Assembly: GCF_000955955.1 (NCBI RefSeq)
Contig: NZ_JYJG01000004.1
Coordinates: forward strand, 1-64,000
DNA from: Lentzea aerocolonigenes
Lineage (GTDB): Bacteria; Actinomycetota; Actinomycetes; Mycobacteriales; Pseudonocardiaceae
Direction: 5' to 3'
Length of the DNA stretch: 64,000 nucleotides
Shown here: positions 42,925 through 53,045 of the stretch, piece after piece
Layout: each line of letters opens with the position of its first letter
Numbering within the stretch: position 1 is the stretch's first letter
Made by a program: the position numbers and the translations under genes
The notes under the pieces: model-generated
Told to the model about the DNA's origin: nothing
Databases searched by the model: none
Seen by the model: only the letters and a program-made list of their open reading frames with translations

Positions 42925-42933
42925 TCTGGTCGT

Positions 42934-42982
42934 GACGTCTGCAAGTACTACCAACTGCGAGTTGGTAGTACTTGCAGACGTC
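42934..42982. terminator. Very strong bidirectional terminator between tctA and mmsA
   Basis: A perfect 23-bp stem (42934-42956 with 42960-42982) with a 3-base loop (GCG), followed by TTTTCGT on the plus strand. It serves both convergent operons. Confidence 0.9.
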
Positions 42983-42988
42983 TTTTCG

Positions 42989-44482
42989 TCAGCCGTGGGT
43001 GGGGAAGCCCAGGTTCACGCCGTGCTGCTGCGGCCACCGCGCCGTGATCGCCTTGGCGCGCGTGTAGAACTTCACGCCCTCAGCGCCATGAACGTGCGTG
43101 TCGCCGAACAGCGAGTCCTTCCAGCCGCCGAACGAGTAGTAGGCCATCGGCACGGGGATCGGCACGTTGATGCCGACCATGCCGACGTGCACGCGCCGCT
43201 GGTACTCGCGCGCGGCCAGGCCGTCGCCGGTGTAGATGGCCGTGCCGTTGCCGTACTGGTTGGCGTTCACCAGTTCCACGGCGTCCTCGAACGTGTCGAC
43301 GCGGACGACCGACAGCACCGGGCCGAAGATCTCGTCGGTGTAGATCGTCATGTCGCGGGTGACGTGGTCGAAGAGCGTGGGCGCGAGCCAGAAACCGCCC
43401 TCGGATCCCTCAGGTGCGTGCCCGCGTCCGTCGACGACCAGCGACGCACCGGCAGCCTCACCAGCGTCCACATAGGACCGAACCTTGTCCCGGTGCACGC
43501 CGGTCACGAGCGGACCCATCTGGGCGGCAGGGTCGGTGCCGGGCAGGACGGACGGGTGCAGGTCACGGGTCCGTGAGGCGATCTTCGAAACCAGCTCGTC
43601 ACCGGTCTCACCCACGGCCACGACCACCGAGATCGCCATGCAGCGCTCGCCGGCAGACCCGTAACCGGCGGACACAGCGGCGTCGGCGGCCACGTCGAGA
43701 TCGGCGTCCGGCAGCACGACCATGTGGTTCTTGGCGCCGCCCAACGCCTGCACGCGCTTGCCGGCCGCGGTGCCGCGCGAGTACACGTGTCGCGCGATCG
43801 GGGTCGAGCCGACGAACGACGCCGCGGAGACGTCCGGGTGATCGAGCAGAGCGTTGACCGCGAAGGCATCGCCCTGCAGCACGTTCAGCACGCCATCCGG
43901 CAGCCCGGCCTCCTGGAACAGCTCGGCCAGCCGCACCGAAGCGGACGGGTCGCGCTCGGAAGGCTTCAACACGAAGGTGTTCCCACAAGCGATGGCGATG
44001 GGGAACATCCACATCGGCACCATCACGGGGAAGTTGAACGGCGTGATGCCCGCGACCACGCCCAGCGGCTGGCGGAAGGAGTAGGCGTCGACACCGCGCG
44101 AAACCTGCTCGGAGTGCTCGCCCTTCAGCAGCTGCGGGATGCCGCACGCGAACTCGACGACCTCCAGTCCGCGCTGCACCTCACCGGCGGCGTCCGACAG
44201 CACCTTGCCGTGCTCGGACGTGATGATCGCGGCGAGCTCGTCGCGGTTCGAGTGCAGCAGGTGGCGGTAGGCGAACAGGATCCGCGAACGCGTCGACAAC
44301 GACGACTCGGACCAGGACTGCGCGGCCTTCAACGAGGAGGACACCGCGAGGTCGACGTCAGCCTGCTCTGCCAGCACGACCTGCGCCGCCACCTCCCCGG
44401 TCGCCGGGTTGAAGACGTCGGACGTGCGGGACGACACCCCCGTGGTGCGGGCGCCGTCGATCCAGTGGGGGATGGTGCTCAA
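42989..44482 (-). CDS. mmsA: CoA-acylating methylmalonate-semialdehyde dehydrogenase
   Basis: 497 aa. Aldehyde-dehydrogenase fold; ITPFNFPVMVPMWMFPIAIA is the hallmark of MmsA/IolA, catalytic Cys in GSAGERCMAISVVV, Glu region LGGAKNHMVVLPDAD. It turns malonate semialdehyde, the last intermediate of inositol breakdown, or methylmalonate semialdehyde of valine breakdown, into acetyl-CoA or propionyl-CoA. Start is TTG 44482, overlapping the LacI stop (TTGA) and preceded by GGAGG at 7 bases. Co-transcribed with the regulator gene of the inositol cluster, so the iolA role is likely. Confidence 0.93.
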   Translation of the reverse strand: MSTIPHWIDGARTTGVSSRTSDVFNPATGEVAAQVVLAEQADVDLAVSSSLKAAQSWSESSLSTRSRILFAYRHLLHSNRDELAAIITSEHGKVLSDAAGEVQRGLEVVEFACGIPQLLKGEHSEQVSRGVDAYSFRQPLGVVAGITPFNFPVMVPMWMFPIAIACGNTFVLKPSERDPSASVRLAELFQEAGLPDGVLNVLQGDAFAVNALLDHPDVSAASFVGSTPIARHVYSRGTAAGKRVQALGGAKNHMVVLPDADLDVAADAAVSAGYGSAGERCMAISVVVAVGETGDELVSKIASRTRDLHPSVLPGTDPAAQMGPLVTGVHRDKVRSYVDAGEAAGASLVVDGRGHAPEGSEGGFWLAPTLFDHVTRDMTIYTDEIFGPVLSVVRVDTFEDAVELVNANQYGNGTAIYTGDGLAAREYQRRVHVGMVGINVPIPVPMAYYSFGGWKDSLFGDTHVHGAEGVKFYTRAKAITARWPQQHGVNLGFPTHG

Positions 44483-45531
44483 CGCAAGCCTCCGTGTTTA
44501 TTGGTCGCGGCTTCGCCGCTCCGGCGACTTCGCCTGGGAGTCGCCGGTGGAGCGGTGGTGTTGCGGACTACGAGAGAGGGATTGAGGAGATGGCGCACGG
44601 GTTCGGTGCGTTCTTCACGAACCCGCTGCAGGAGCGCCCCGGCAGCCAACCGGCCGAACTCGGCACGAGGCTGGTCGATCGTGGTCAGCGAGACGTGGCG
44701 GAGAGCCGCCAGCGAAGTGTTGTCGTACCCGACAACGGAAACGTCGTGCGGCACGCGCAGCCCGGCGTCTTCCAGAGCTGAAATGGCACCGACGGCGTTG
44801 AAGTCGTTGCAGGACAGGATGGCCGTGGGCAACGAGTCCGAGTCGATCAACGACCGGATCGCCCGGGCCCCGGCGACATCGGTGTACTCGGAGGAAACGA
44901 TCTGCGGCGCCAGCCCGTGCGCCTCCATGGCAGCGACGTAGCCACGCCGGCGAGGTCCGGCCTGAGTGCCTTCACCACCGTCTAAATGGGCAATCCTCTT
45001 GTGCCCCAGGGACACCAGGTGGTCGATCGCCAGCCGCGCGCCCTGCTCGCCGTCGTCGTTCACGGTATCCACAGTGGACACCCGGGACGACCGCGCGACC
45101 AGGACCACGGGAAGTTGTTCAGCGGCCTTGCCGATCGCGGTGGCGGGGACGACAGGTGACAGGAGAATGAGCCCGGCCGGGCGGAACGACAGCAGCGACT
45201 CCACCGCGCGGCGCTCACGGGCGGGCGAGCGGCCGCCGGTGTTGATGATGATGTCGAACCCCTGCTCGCGCGCCACCTCGTCGATGCCGTCCACGACCTC
45301 GGCGAAGAACGCGTTGTGCAGGTCGGACACCATCACGCCGAGGACGGTCGACGTGCGCGAGGCCAGTGAACGGGCCATGGCGTGCGGCGAGTACCCCAGC
45401 TCCTCCGCGGCCTTCAGCACTGCACTGCGTCGCGCCTCGCTCACCTTGGGTGAGTTGCGCATCACCAGTGACACCAGTGCGCGAGAAACTCCCGCCCGCA
45501 GAGCAACGTCCTCCATCGTCGGCCTGACCAC
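44479..45531 (-). CDS. LacI-family regulator of the inositol cluster
   Basis: 350 aa from GTG 45531 with AGGGGAGG 9 bases before. Helix-turn-helix at about 6-26 (MEDVALRAGVSRALVSLVMR) and hinge helix AMARSLASRTS, then a sugar-binding-protein-like effector domain. Two operators (45578-45591 and 45596-45607) lie in the gap to iolG, so it should repress both its own mmsA operon and the iol operon. A rare TTA leucine codon occurs at 44983-44985. A 9-bp hairpin near the gene end (CCGGCGACT 44521-44529 with 44539-44547) may reduce read-through into mmsA. Confidence 0.9.
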   Translation of the reverse strand: MVRPTMEDVALRAGVSRALVSLVMRNSPKVSEARRSAVLKAAEELGYSPHAMARSLASRTSTVLGVMVSDLHNAFFAEVVDGIDEVAREQGFDIIINTGGRSPARERRAVESLLSFRPAGLILLSPVVPATAIGKAAEQLPVVLVARSSRVSTVDTVNDDGEQGARLAIDHLVSLGHKRIAHLDGGEGTQAGPRRRGYVAAMEAHGLAPQIVSSEYTDVAGARAIRSLIDSDSLPTAILSCNDFNAVGAISALEDAGLRVPHDVSVVGYDNTSLAALRHVSLTTIDQPRAEFGRLAAGALLQRVREERTEPVRHLLNPSLVVRNTTAPPATPRRSRRSGEAATNKHGGLR

Positions 45532-45577
45532 CGATAACCACCTCCCCTCTTGACACCCTGTGGCCGAAGTTACAGCA

Positions 45578-45591
45578 TTAGAGCGCTCCAA
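45578..45591. promoter_or_regulatory. LacI operator 1 (TTAGAGCGCTCCAA)
   Basis: Nearly perfect palindrome centred on the CpG of GAGCGCTC, the usual LacI-family type. It lies 47 bases from the regulator start. Centre-to-centre distance to operator 2 is 17 bases. Confidence 0.75.
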
Positions 45592-45595
45592 CCAA

Positions 45596-45607
45596 TAGAG
45601 CGCTCTA
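45596..45607. promoter_or_regulatory. LacI operator 2 (TAGAGCGCTCTA)
   Basis: Perfect 12-bp palindrome 34 bases before the iolG start. Together with operator 1 it is likely to control both directions. Confidence 0.78.
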
Positions 45608-45641
45608 ACACATCACAGCCGATGAACAGGGGAAACCTGCG

Positions 45642-46637
45642 ATGCGGATCGGAGTAGCGGGTGTCGGCAGGATCGGCACCATGCACGCCACCAACCTCGC
45701 CGCACTGGATCGAGTCGACGAGGTGCTTCTCTTCGACCCGGTGCCCGGTCGTGCCGCGCAGGCGTCGGCTGAGCTCAAAGGGACAACCGCCGTCGAGGAC
45801 CTCGACACGTTGCTCGGCGGCGTCGACGGCGTCCTGCTCGCCACCCCGACGAACACCCACCCCGAGATGCTGCGCGCGGCGATCGGGCGCGGGGTGCCCA
45901 CGCTGTGCGAGAAGCCGATCGCGAGCGACCTCGCCGAGATGACCGCGCTGGTCGAGGACGTCGAGAAGTCCGGCGTCGAGGTCCTGGTGGGCTTCCAGCG
46001 TCGTTTCGACCCGGCCATCTACGAGCTCAACCGCCGGATCCGCGCGGGCGAGGTCGGCGACATCTACCTGGTCAGGGCGGTCGGCAACGACGCGAACCCG
46101 CCGGACTTCTCGTACCTGCCCGCGTCCGGCGGCATCTTCCGCGACCTGCTGATCCACGACCTGGACTGCGTGCCGTGGCTGGTCGGCGAGCCGGTCGTCG
46201 AGGTCTACGCGAGCGGCTCGGTCCTGGTGCACCAAGCGTTCGCCGACGCGGACGACGTGGACAACGCCGTCGTCATGCTGAAGTTCGCGGGCGGCGCGCA
46301 CGCCACGTTGGCCGGCGGCCGGCACGACCCGGTCGGCTACGACCACCGCATCGAGGTGCTCGGCAGCAAGGACTCGCTGGTCGCCGGCGTCGACTCGCGC
46401 ACGCCGCTGAACTCGCTGGAGCCCGGCGGCCACGTGGCCGGACCGGACGCGTACCCCGGCTTCCCGGAGCGCTTCCACCGCGCGTACGTCAACGAGATGA
46501 ACCTGTTCACGCAGGTCATCAAGGGCGAGGTCGCGAACCCGTCACCGGCGCGGGAGAGTTTGATCAGCCTGCGCCTGGCCGAAGCGTGTGAGCAGTCGCG
46601 CCGCAGTGGCGCACCGGTGCGGATCGAGGGGAACTAG
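45642..46637 (+). CDS. iolG: myo-Inositol 2-dehydrogenase
   Basis: 331 aa GFO/IDH/MocA oxidoreductase. N-terminal Rossmann motif MRIGVAGVGRIGTMHATNL, catalytic Lys in LCEKPIASD, and the Asp/His pair in RDLLIHDLDCVPWL. First step of inositol catabolism: NAD-dependent oxidation to scyllo-inosose. AGGGGAA lies about 10 bases before the ATG. First gene of the long iol operon, controlled by the two LacI-type operators just upstream. Confidence 0.88.
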   Translation: MRIGVAGVGRIGTMHATNLAALDRVDEVLLFDPVPGRAAQASAELKGTTAVEDLDTLLGGVDGVLLATPTNTHPEMLRAAIGRGVPTLCEKPIASDLAEMTALVEDVEKSGVEVLVGFQRRFDPAIYELNRRIRAGEVGDIYLVRAVGNDANPPDFSYLPASGGIFRDLLIHDLDCVPWLVGEPVVEVYASGSVLVHQAFADADDVDNAVVMLKFAGGAHATLAGGRHDPVGYDHRIEVLGSKDSLVAGVDSRTPLNSLEPGGHVAGPDAYPGFPERFHRAYVNEMNLFTQVIKGEVANPSPARESLISLRLAEACEQSRRSGAPVRIEGN

Positions 46638-46639
46638 GC

Positions 46640-47500
46640 ATGGCGAAGATCGCTGGGGCACCGATCTCCTGGGGCGTGTGCGAGGTTCCTGGCTGGGGCA
46701 ACGTCCTGCCGGCCACGACCGTCCTCAACGAGATGAACGAGCTGGGGCTCTCGGCCACCGAGCTCGGCCCGCCCGACTACCTGCCCGCTGACCCCGGTGC
46801 CCTGAAGGCAATGCTCAGCGAGTACGAACTGACGCTCGTCGGCGGCTTCCTCGCCGTCACGCTGCACACGGACGTTCAGTCCACTCTGGACGAAGCAGAC
46901 CGGGTGGCGGGCATTCTCAAGGCGGGTGGCGCGGAAGTTCTCGTGCTCGCCGCCGCGACGGGCCTCGACGGTTACGACGAAACGCCGCAGCTCACCGACG
47001 ACGAGTGGAACACCCTCGTCGACACCTGCGCGAAGATCCGTGAGATCGCCGCGAAGCACGGGCTCGCGACCGTGCTGCACCCGCACGTGGGCACCCACGT
47101 CGAGCGGGAGGCGGAGGTCGACAGGTTCCTCGCGGACTCCGATCTCCAGCTCTGCCTGGACACCGGCCATCTCCTCATCGGTGGCACGGACCCGGTCGAG
47201 CTGGCGCGCCGCTACCCGGACCGGATCGGTCACGTGCACCTCAAGGACGTGCGTGACGAGATCGCGGCGAAGGTGCGCAGCGGCGAGCTCAGTTACACCG
47301 ATGCCGTGGAACAGGGCATCTACGTGCCGCTCGGGGACGGCGACGTGGACGTGGAAGCGCTGGTGAAGCTCGTTCAAGAGGCGGGCTACACCGGTTGGTT
47401 CGTGCTTGAGCAGGACACCCAGCTCAAGGACGGAAGTCCAGTGGACAAGCCACTGAAGGACACCGGGCGCAGCCTCGCGCACCTCAGCAAGATCCTCTGA
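46640..47500 (+). CDS. iolE: Inosose dehydratase (xylose-isomerase-like TIM barrel)
   Basis: 286 aa. The start GAPISWGVCEVPGWGNVLP is the IolE signature; metal ligands fit the TELGPPDY, VLHPHVGTHVE, LCLDTGHLLIGG and IGHVHLKDV segments. Dehydrates scyllo-inosose to 3D-trihydroxy-cyclohexane-1,2-dione. Two bases after the iolG stop. IolH/IolI isomerases share the fold but usually lack the N-terminal ISWGV block. Confidence 0.88.
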   Translation: MAKIAGAPISWGVCEVPGWGNVLPATTVLNEMNELGLSATELGPPDYLPADPGALKAMLSEYELTLVGGFLAVTLHTDVQSTLDEADRVAGILKAGGAEVLVLAAATGLDGYDETPQLTDDEWNTLVDTCAKIREIAAKHGLATVLHPHVGTHVEREAEVDRFLADSDLQLCLDTGHLLIGGTDPVELARRYPDRIGHVHLKDVRDEIAAKVRSGELSYTDAVEQGIYVPLGDGDVDVEALVKLVQEAGYTGWFVLEQDTQLKDGSPVDKPLKDTGRSLAHLSKIL

Positions 47501-47514
47501 AGGGACTGGAGACG

Positions 47515-48498
47515 ATGAAGTCTCGCTTGGTCATCCGTGCGGGCGTTGCCCTCGCCGGTGTTGCTCTACTCGCCGCCTGTAGCGGTCCCACGGGTACCAA
47601 TACCCAGAACACGCAGAACAACAGCGCACCGGCGACGGGTGACCTGAAGGTAGCCGTGATCACGCACGGCACGTCGGGTGACGCGTTCTGGAGCGTGGTG
47701 AAGGTCGGTGCCGAGGACGCGGGCAAGCAGCTCGGCGTCGGCGTCACGTACAACTCCGACGGCGACCCCGGCGCCCAGGCCAAGCTGATCGACAACGCCG
47801 TGTCGCAGAAGGTCGGCGGCATCGTGGTGTCGATGGCGAACCCGGACGCGCTGAAGACGTCCATCGAGAACGCGGTGAAGGCCGGCATCCCGGTCATCAC
47901 CATCAACTCCGGCAGCGCGAAGAGCGCGGAGTTCGGCGCCATGGCGCACGTCGGCCAGGAGGAGTCGATCGCCGGTGAGGAAGCCGGCAAGAAGCTCAAG
48001 GCCGCGGGCAAGACCAAGCTGCTGTGCGTGATCCACGAGGCCGGCAACACGGGCCTCAACCAGCGCTGCGACGGTGCCCGCACCGGTTTCGGCGGCGCGG
48101 TGGAGAACCTGCAGGTCGACATCTCCAACCCGACCGACGTCGAGGCCCGGATCAAGGCCAAGCTGCAGTCCGACACGGCCGTGGACGGCGTGCTGGCACT
48201 GAACCCGCAGGTCGCCGTGAACGCCGCGTCGGCCATCAAGGGCGCGAGCTCGAAGGCGCAGGTCGCGACGTTCGACCTGAACGCGGACGTGGTCAGCTCG
48301 ATCAAGGCCGGTGAGGTGCTCTTCGCCGTCGACCAGCAGCAGTACGAGCAGGGCTACTTGCCGATCGTGATGCTGAAGCTGTTCAAGGACAACGCGAACA
48401 CGCTCGGTGGTGGCAAGCCCGTCCTCACCGGTCCCGGCTTCGTCGACAAGTCCAATGTGGACAAGGTCGCGGAGTACGCCAAGGCCGGCAAGCGCTAA
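47515..48498 (+). CDS. Sugar ABC transporter binding lipoprotein (inositol)
   Basis: 327 aa. Signal peptide with lipobox (VALLAACSGP), Asn/Thr-rich linker, then a ribose-binding-type domain (LKVAVITHGTSGDAFWSVVK, LNQRCDGARTGFGGAVENL, ATFDLNADVVSSI). Placed between iolE and its permease and ATPase, so it is the presumed inositol-binding protein, comparable with IbpA of rhizobia. The ligand is inferred from the operon. Confidence 0.88.
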   Translation: MKSRLVIRAGVALAGVALLAACSGPTGTNTQNTQNNSAPATGDLKVAVITHGTSGDAFWSVVKVGAEDAGKQLGVGVTYNSDGDPGAQAKLIDNAVSQKVGGIVVSMANPDALKTSIENAVKAGIPVITINSGSAKSAEFGAMAHVGQEESIAGEEAGKKLKAAGKTKLLCVIHEAGNTGLNQRCDGARTGFGGAVENLQVDISNPTDVEARIKAKLQSDTAVDGVLALNPQVAVNAASAIKGASSKAQVATFDLNADVVSSIKAGEVLFAVDQQQYEQGYLPIVMLKLFKDNANTLGGGKPVLTGPGFVDKSNVDKVAEYAKAGKR

Positions 48499-48513
48499 GG
48501 AGTGAGCGGAGAG

Positions 48514-49559
48514 ATGACCGTGACGGCGCAAGCGCCACCGGCGGCCGACGAACGGCTGAGCAAGCCCAGGGTGATGGATCAGCTGATCAAGCGCCCTGAG
48601 ATCGGCGCGATGCTCGGCGCGCTGCTCGTGTTCCTGTTCTTCTCCGTGGTCACCGAGCAGTTCCTGAGCATGGGCGGTGCGGCCACGTGGCTGGACGACG
48701 CGTCCATGCTCGGCATCATGGCGGTGGCCGTGGCGCTGCTGATGATCGGTGGAGAGTTCGACCTGTCCGCCGGTGTCATGACCGCGTCCACGGCGCTCGT
48801 CACGGCCATCCTCTCCACCCAGCTGGGCCTCAACGTCTGGCTGTCGTTGCTGGTGTCGCTCGCCTTCGCGTTGGCGGTGGGCGCGTTGAACGGCTGGCTC
48901 GTGATGCGCACGGGCCTGCCGAGCTTCATCGTCACGCTGGGCAGCTTCCTCGCGTTGCAGGGCCTCAACCTCGGCGTCACCCGGCTCGTGACCGGCAGCG
49001 TGCAGGTGTCGGGCATGCGCGACACCGTCGGGTACGAGTCGGCGGGCTTCCTGTTCGCGTCGACGTTCCAGATCGGCGGCACCAGCTTCTACGTGTCGAT
49101 CATCTGGTGGCTGCTGTTCGCGGTCATCGCGTCGACCGTGTTGATGCGCACCAAGTTCGGCAACTGGATCTTCGCGATCGGTGGTGCCGCGCAGTCGTCG
49201 CGCGCGGTCGGTGTGCCGGTCGTGCGGTCGAAGATCCTGCTGTTCATGACGACCGCGTTCGCCGCGTGGCTCGTCGGCTCGATCAACATCCTGCGGTACG
49301 CGAGCGTGCAGGCGAACCAGGGAATCGGGCTGGAGTTCCAGTACATCATCGCGGCGGTGATCGGCGGCTGCCTGTTGACCGGTGGCTTCGGCTCCGCGGT
49401 GGGCGCGGCGATCGGCGCGCTGATCTTCGGCATGGCGCGGCAGGGCATCGTCTACGCCGGCTGGAACAGCGACTGGTTCCAGCTGTTCCTCGGCGTGATG
49501 CTGCTGGCCGCCGTGCTGGTGAACAACATGCTTCGCCGCCGGGCGGAAAGGGTGAAGCG

Positions 49560-49563
<4 letters not shown>
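48514..49563 (+). CDS. Sugar ABC transporter permease (inositol)
   Basis: 349 aa from ATG 48514 (GTG 48502 possible). About ten membrane segments of the RbsC/FrcC type; [18 protein letters not shown] is the family signature and [20 protein letters not shown] the ATPase-contact loop. ATGA overlap with the ATPase gene. Pairs with itself as a homodimer and the single-domain ATPase. Confidence 0.9.
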
Positions 49564-50326
<763 letters not shown>

Positions 50327-50330
<4 letters not shown>

Positions 50331-51259
50331 CGTCGCTGGAAGTGCTGACCGTCGGCCGGGTCGGCGTCGACCTCTACCCCGAGCAGTCGGGCGTGCCACT
50401 GGCCGAGGTCAGCACGTTCGCCAAGTCGCTCGGCGGCACCGCGACCAACGTCGCGGTCGCCGCCGCGCGGCTCGGCCGTCGTGCCGGGGTGTTGACGAAA
50501 GTCGGACCTGACGGTTTCGGAACCTATGTGCGGCAGGCACTTGAAGGCTTCGGGGTGTCGTCGGAGCACGTCGGCACGTCGCCGGATCTGCTGACGCCGG
50601 TGGTGTTCTGCGAGCTCAACCCGCCCGCGGACCCGCCGCTGTTGTTCTACCGGCTGCCGATCGCGCCGGATCTCACGCTGAGCGAGGACGACGTGCCGTG
50701 GTCGCTCACGCGTGAAGTCCCGCTGTTGTGGGTGACCGGCACCGGAGTTTCCGCTGAGCCCGCACGTTCAAGTCAGCGGATGATGCTGGCGAACCGGGCC
50801 CGGCACGGCCACACGGTGCTGGACCTGGACTACCGGCCGATGTTCTGGCCGGACGTCAAGACCGCGCGCGAAGAGATCAGCTGGATGCTCGACCACGTGA
50901 CGGTCGCCGTGGGCAACCGGACCGAGTGCGAGGTCGCGGTCGGCACGTCCGATCCCGACGAGGCCGCGGACCGGCTGCTGGCACGCGGAATCTCGTTGGC
51001 GCTGGTCAAGAAGGGCGCCGAGGGCGTGCTGGTGGCCACGCCGGAAGGCCGCTGGACGGTCGAGCCGACGCCGGTCGAAGTCGTGTGCGGGCTTGGTGCC
51101 GGTGACGCGTTCGGTGGATCCGTGGTGCACGGCCTGCTGTCGGGCTGGGAGCCGGTGAAGATCGCCCGCTACGCCAACGCGGCCGGCGCGATCGTGGCGT
51201 CGCGGCTGGCCTGCGCGGACGCGATGCCGGACCAGAAAGAGATCGAGGAGCTGCTGTGA
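50327..51259 (+). CDS. iolC: 5-Dehydro-2-deoxygluconokinase
   Basis: 310 aa PfkB-family kinase. Substrate motif [19 protein letters not shown], and the catalytic base and anion hole in [18 protein letters not shown]. Phosphorylates 5-dehydro-2-deoxy-D-gluconate (DKG) to DKGP. GTGA overlaps on both sides couple it with the ATPase and the aldolase genes. Confidence 0.88.
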
Positions 51260-52161
51260 TCACGGACGGGCAGTGGCGCGAACTGCTGTGGCGGCGGGCC
51301 GAGGACCCCGGCTCGATCAGGCGGGCCTACCAGGCGCGCAAGCGGCGCAACTCGTTGCTGAACGGCAAGTCCACGCTGTTCCTGGTCGCGGCGGACCACC
51401 CGGCTCGAGGCGCACTGGGCGTCGGCGGCGACCCGCTGGCGATGGCCGATCGACGGTCGTTGCTCGACAGGTTGCTGACTGCGCTGGCGAATCCCGCGGT
51501 CGACGGTGTGCTCGGCACGCCGGACGTGATCGAGGACCTGTTGCTGCTCGACGGTCTGAACGAGCGCGTGGTCATCGGTTCGATGAACCGAGGTGGCCTG
51601 GCCGGTGCGGACTGGGAGATCGACGACAGGTTCACCGCCTACGACGCGTCGTCGATCGCGACGTTCGGGCTGGACGGCGGCAAGATGTTGCTGCGCCTGG
51701 TCGACTCGGATCCCGGCACCATTCCCACTTTGGAAGGCTGCGCGCGAGCCGTCACCGAACTCGCCGAGCACGGCCTGATGGCGATGGTCGAACCGTTGCC
51801 GTACAAGCGTGATCACAACGACAAGCTGGTGCTGCAGAAGGACTCCGCGGCTTTGTCGCGTGCCTCGGCCGTGGCCGCGGGCTTGGGTGCGACCTCTGCC
51901 TACACCTGGCTGAAGCTGCCCGCGCCGAACGAGCCGGAAGTCGTGCTGGACACCACCGCGTTGCCGGCCCTGGTGCTGGGCGGGGTTCCGTCCGCGAACC
52001 CCGAGGACGACCTCGCGTCGTGGGGCCGCTCGCTGCGCCATCCGACCGTGCGCGGCCTGGTAGTCGGCCGTGCGCTGCTCTATCCGCCGGACGGTGATGT
52101 TGCCGCTGCCGTTGCTGCCGCCGCCGAAATCCTGCGCACCGCAAAGGGAGTCACGGTATGA
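51256..52161 (+). CDS. Class I aldolase-like protein (Cgl0158 family), probable IolJ role
   Basis: 301 aa TIM barrel (FLVAADHPARGALGVGGDP, GVLGTPDVIEDLLLL, PYKRDHNDKLVLQKDSAALS, TWLKLPAPNEPEVVL). Resembles DhnA/deoxyribose-phosphate-type aldolases and a corynebacterial protein of inositol clusters. The cluster has no iolJ otherwise, so it is the best candidate for splitting DKGP into dihydroxyacetone phosphate and malonate semialdehyde. The Schiff-base Lys may be that of TWLKLPAP, an inference. Fully coupled by 4-base overlaps on both sides. Confidence 0.72.
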   Translation: MITDGQWRELLWRRAEDPGSIRRAYQARKRRNSLLNGKSTLFLVAADHPARGALGVGGDPLAMADRRSLLDRLLTALANPAVDGVLGTPDVIEDLLLLDGLNERVVIGSMNRGGLAGADWEIDDRFTAYDASSIATFGLDGGKMLLRLVDSDPGTIPTLEGCARAVTELAEHGLMAMVEPLPYKRDHNDKLVLQKDSAALSRASAVAAGLGATSAYTWLKLPAPNEPEVVLDTTALPALVLGGVPSANPEDDLASWGRSLRHPTVRGLVVGRALLYPPDGDVAAAVAAAAEILRTAKGVTV

Positions 52162-53045
52162 CCCTGCACCGTCCACACGGGACGCTCTCGACCGCGGCCG
52201 AGGTCATCCACCTGATGCCGGAGGACGCGGGCTGGATCTACACCGGGCTGCGGGTGATGCGGATCGAGGCCGGGTGGGTGCACACGATCGAGACCGGCGA
52301 GTTCGAGGCGTTCGTGCTGCCGCTCGCCGGGTCGTTGACGGTCGAGGTCGACGACGAGCGGTACGAGCTGCAGGGCCGTGACTCGGTGTTCACCCGCGTC
52401 ACGGACTTCGCTTACGTGCCACGGGATGCCTCGGTTGTGCTGTCCTCCGAGGACGGATGCGAGGTCGCGCTGCCGATGGCTCGCTGTGAAAAGCGGCTGA
52501 CTCCCAAGTACGGCCCTGCGGACGGCGTTCCGGTCGAGGTGCGCGGTTCCGGCAACGCCACCCGCCAGGTCACCAACTTCGGCACGCCGGGCGTGTGGGA
52601 CCACGCGGACAAGCTCAACGCGTGCGAGCTGATCACCCCGGACGGCAACTGGTCCTCGTACCCGCCGCACAAGCACGACTCCTCGGAGCCGTGCGAGGTC
52701 GAGAACGAGGAGATCTACTACTTCCGCATCGCCGACCGGGATGGCGTCACGCCGTCGCGGACCGGCTTCGGTTTCCACCGCACGTACACCGACGACGGCA
52801 CGATCGACGAAGACGTGACCGTGCGCGACGGTGACGTGTTCCTGATCCCGCGCGGCTACCACGGTCCGTGCGTCGCGGCGCCGGGTTACCCCATGTACTA
52901 CCTGAACGTTCTGGCCGGACCGGGCGACGAACGTTCGATGGCGTTCTGCGACGACCCGGCGCACACCTGGGTCCGCGACAGCTGGGCGACGCAGGAGCTC
53001 GACCCGCGCTGTCCGGTCACGACTGCTGAGGGGCGAGTGAAGTGA
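52158..53045 (+). CDS. iolB: 5-Deoxy-glucuronate isomerase
   Basis: 295 aa cupin of the KduI/IolB type. Metal ligands in SYPPHKHDSSEPCEVENEE and IPRGYHGPCVAAPG; the double-cupin layout is complete. Converts 5-deoxy-D-glucuronate into 5-dehydro-2-deoxygluconate for IolC. ATGA overlap before and GTGA overlap after it. Confidence 0.92.
   Translation: MTLHRPHGTLSTAAEVIHLMPEDAGWIYTGLRVMRIEAGWVHTIETGEFEAFVLPLAGSLTVEVDDERYELQGRDSVFTRVTDFAYVPRDASVVLSSEDGCEVALPMARCEKRLTPKYGPADGVPVEVRGSGNATRQVTNFGTPGVWDHADKLNACELITPDGNWSSYPPHKHDSSEPCEVENEEIYYFRIADRDGVTPSRTGFGFHRTYTDDGTIDEDVTVRDGDVFLIPRGYHGPCVAAPGYPMYYLNVLAGPGDERSMAFCDDPAHTWVRDSWATQELDPRCPVTTAEGRVK

Noticed and set aside
40762..42954. A 730-codon minus-strand frame through tctCBA
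   Set aside because: Rich in Arg, Gln, Asp and His without a domain; the plus-strand genes are well-conserved membrane proteins.
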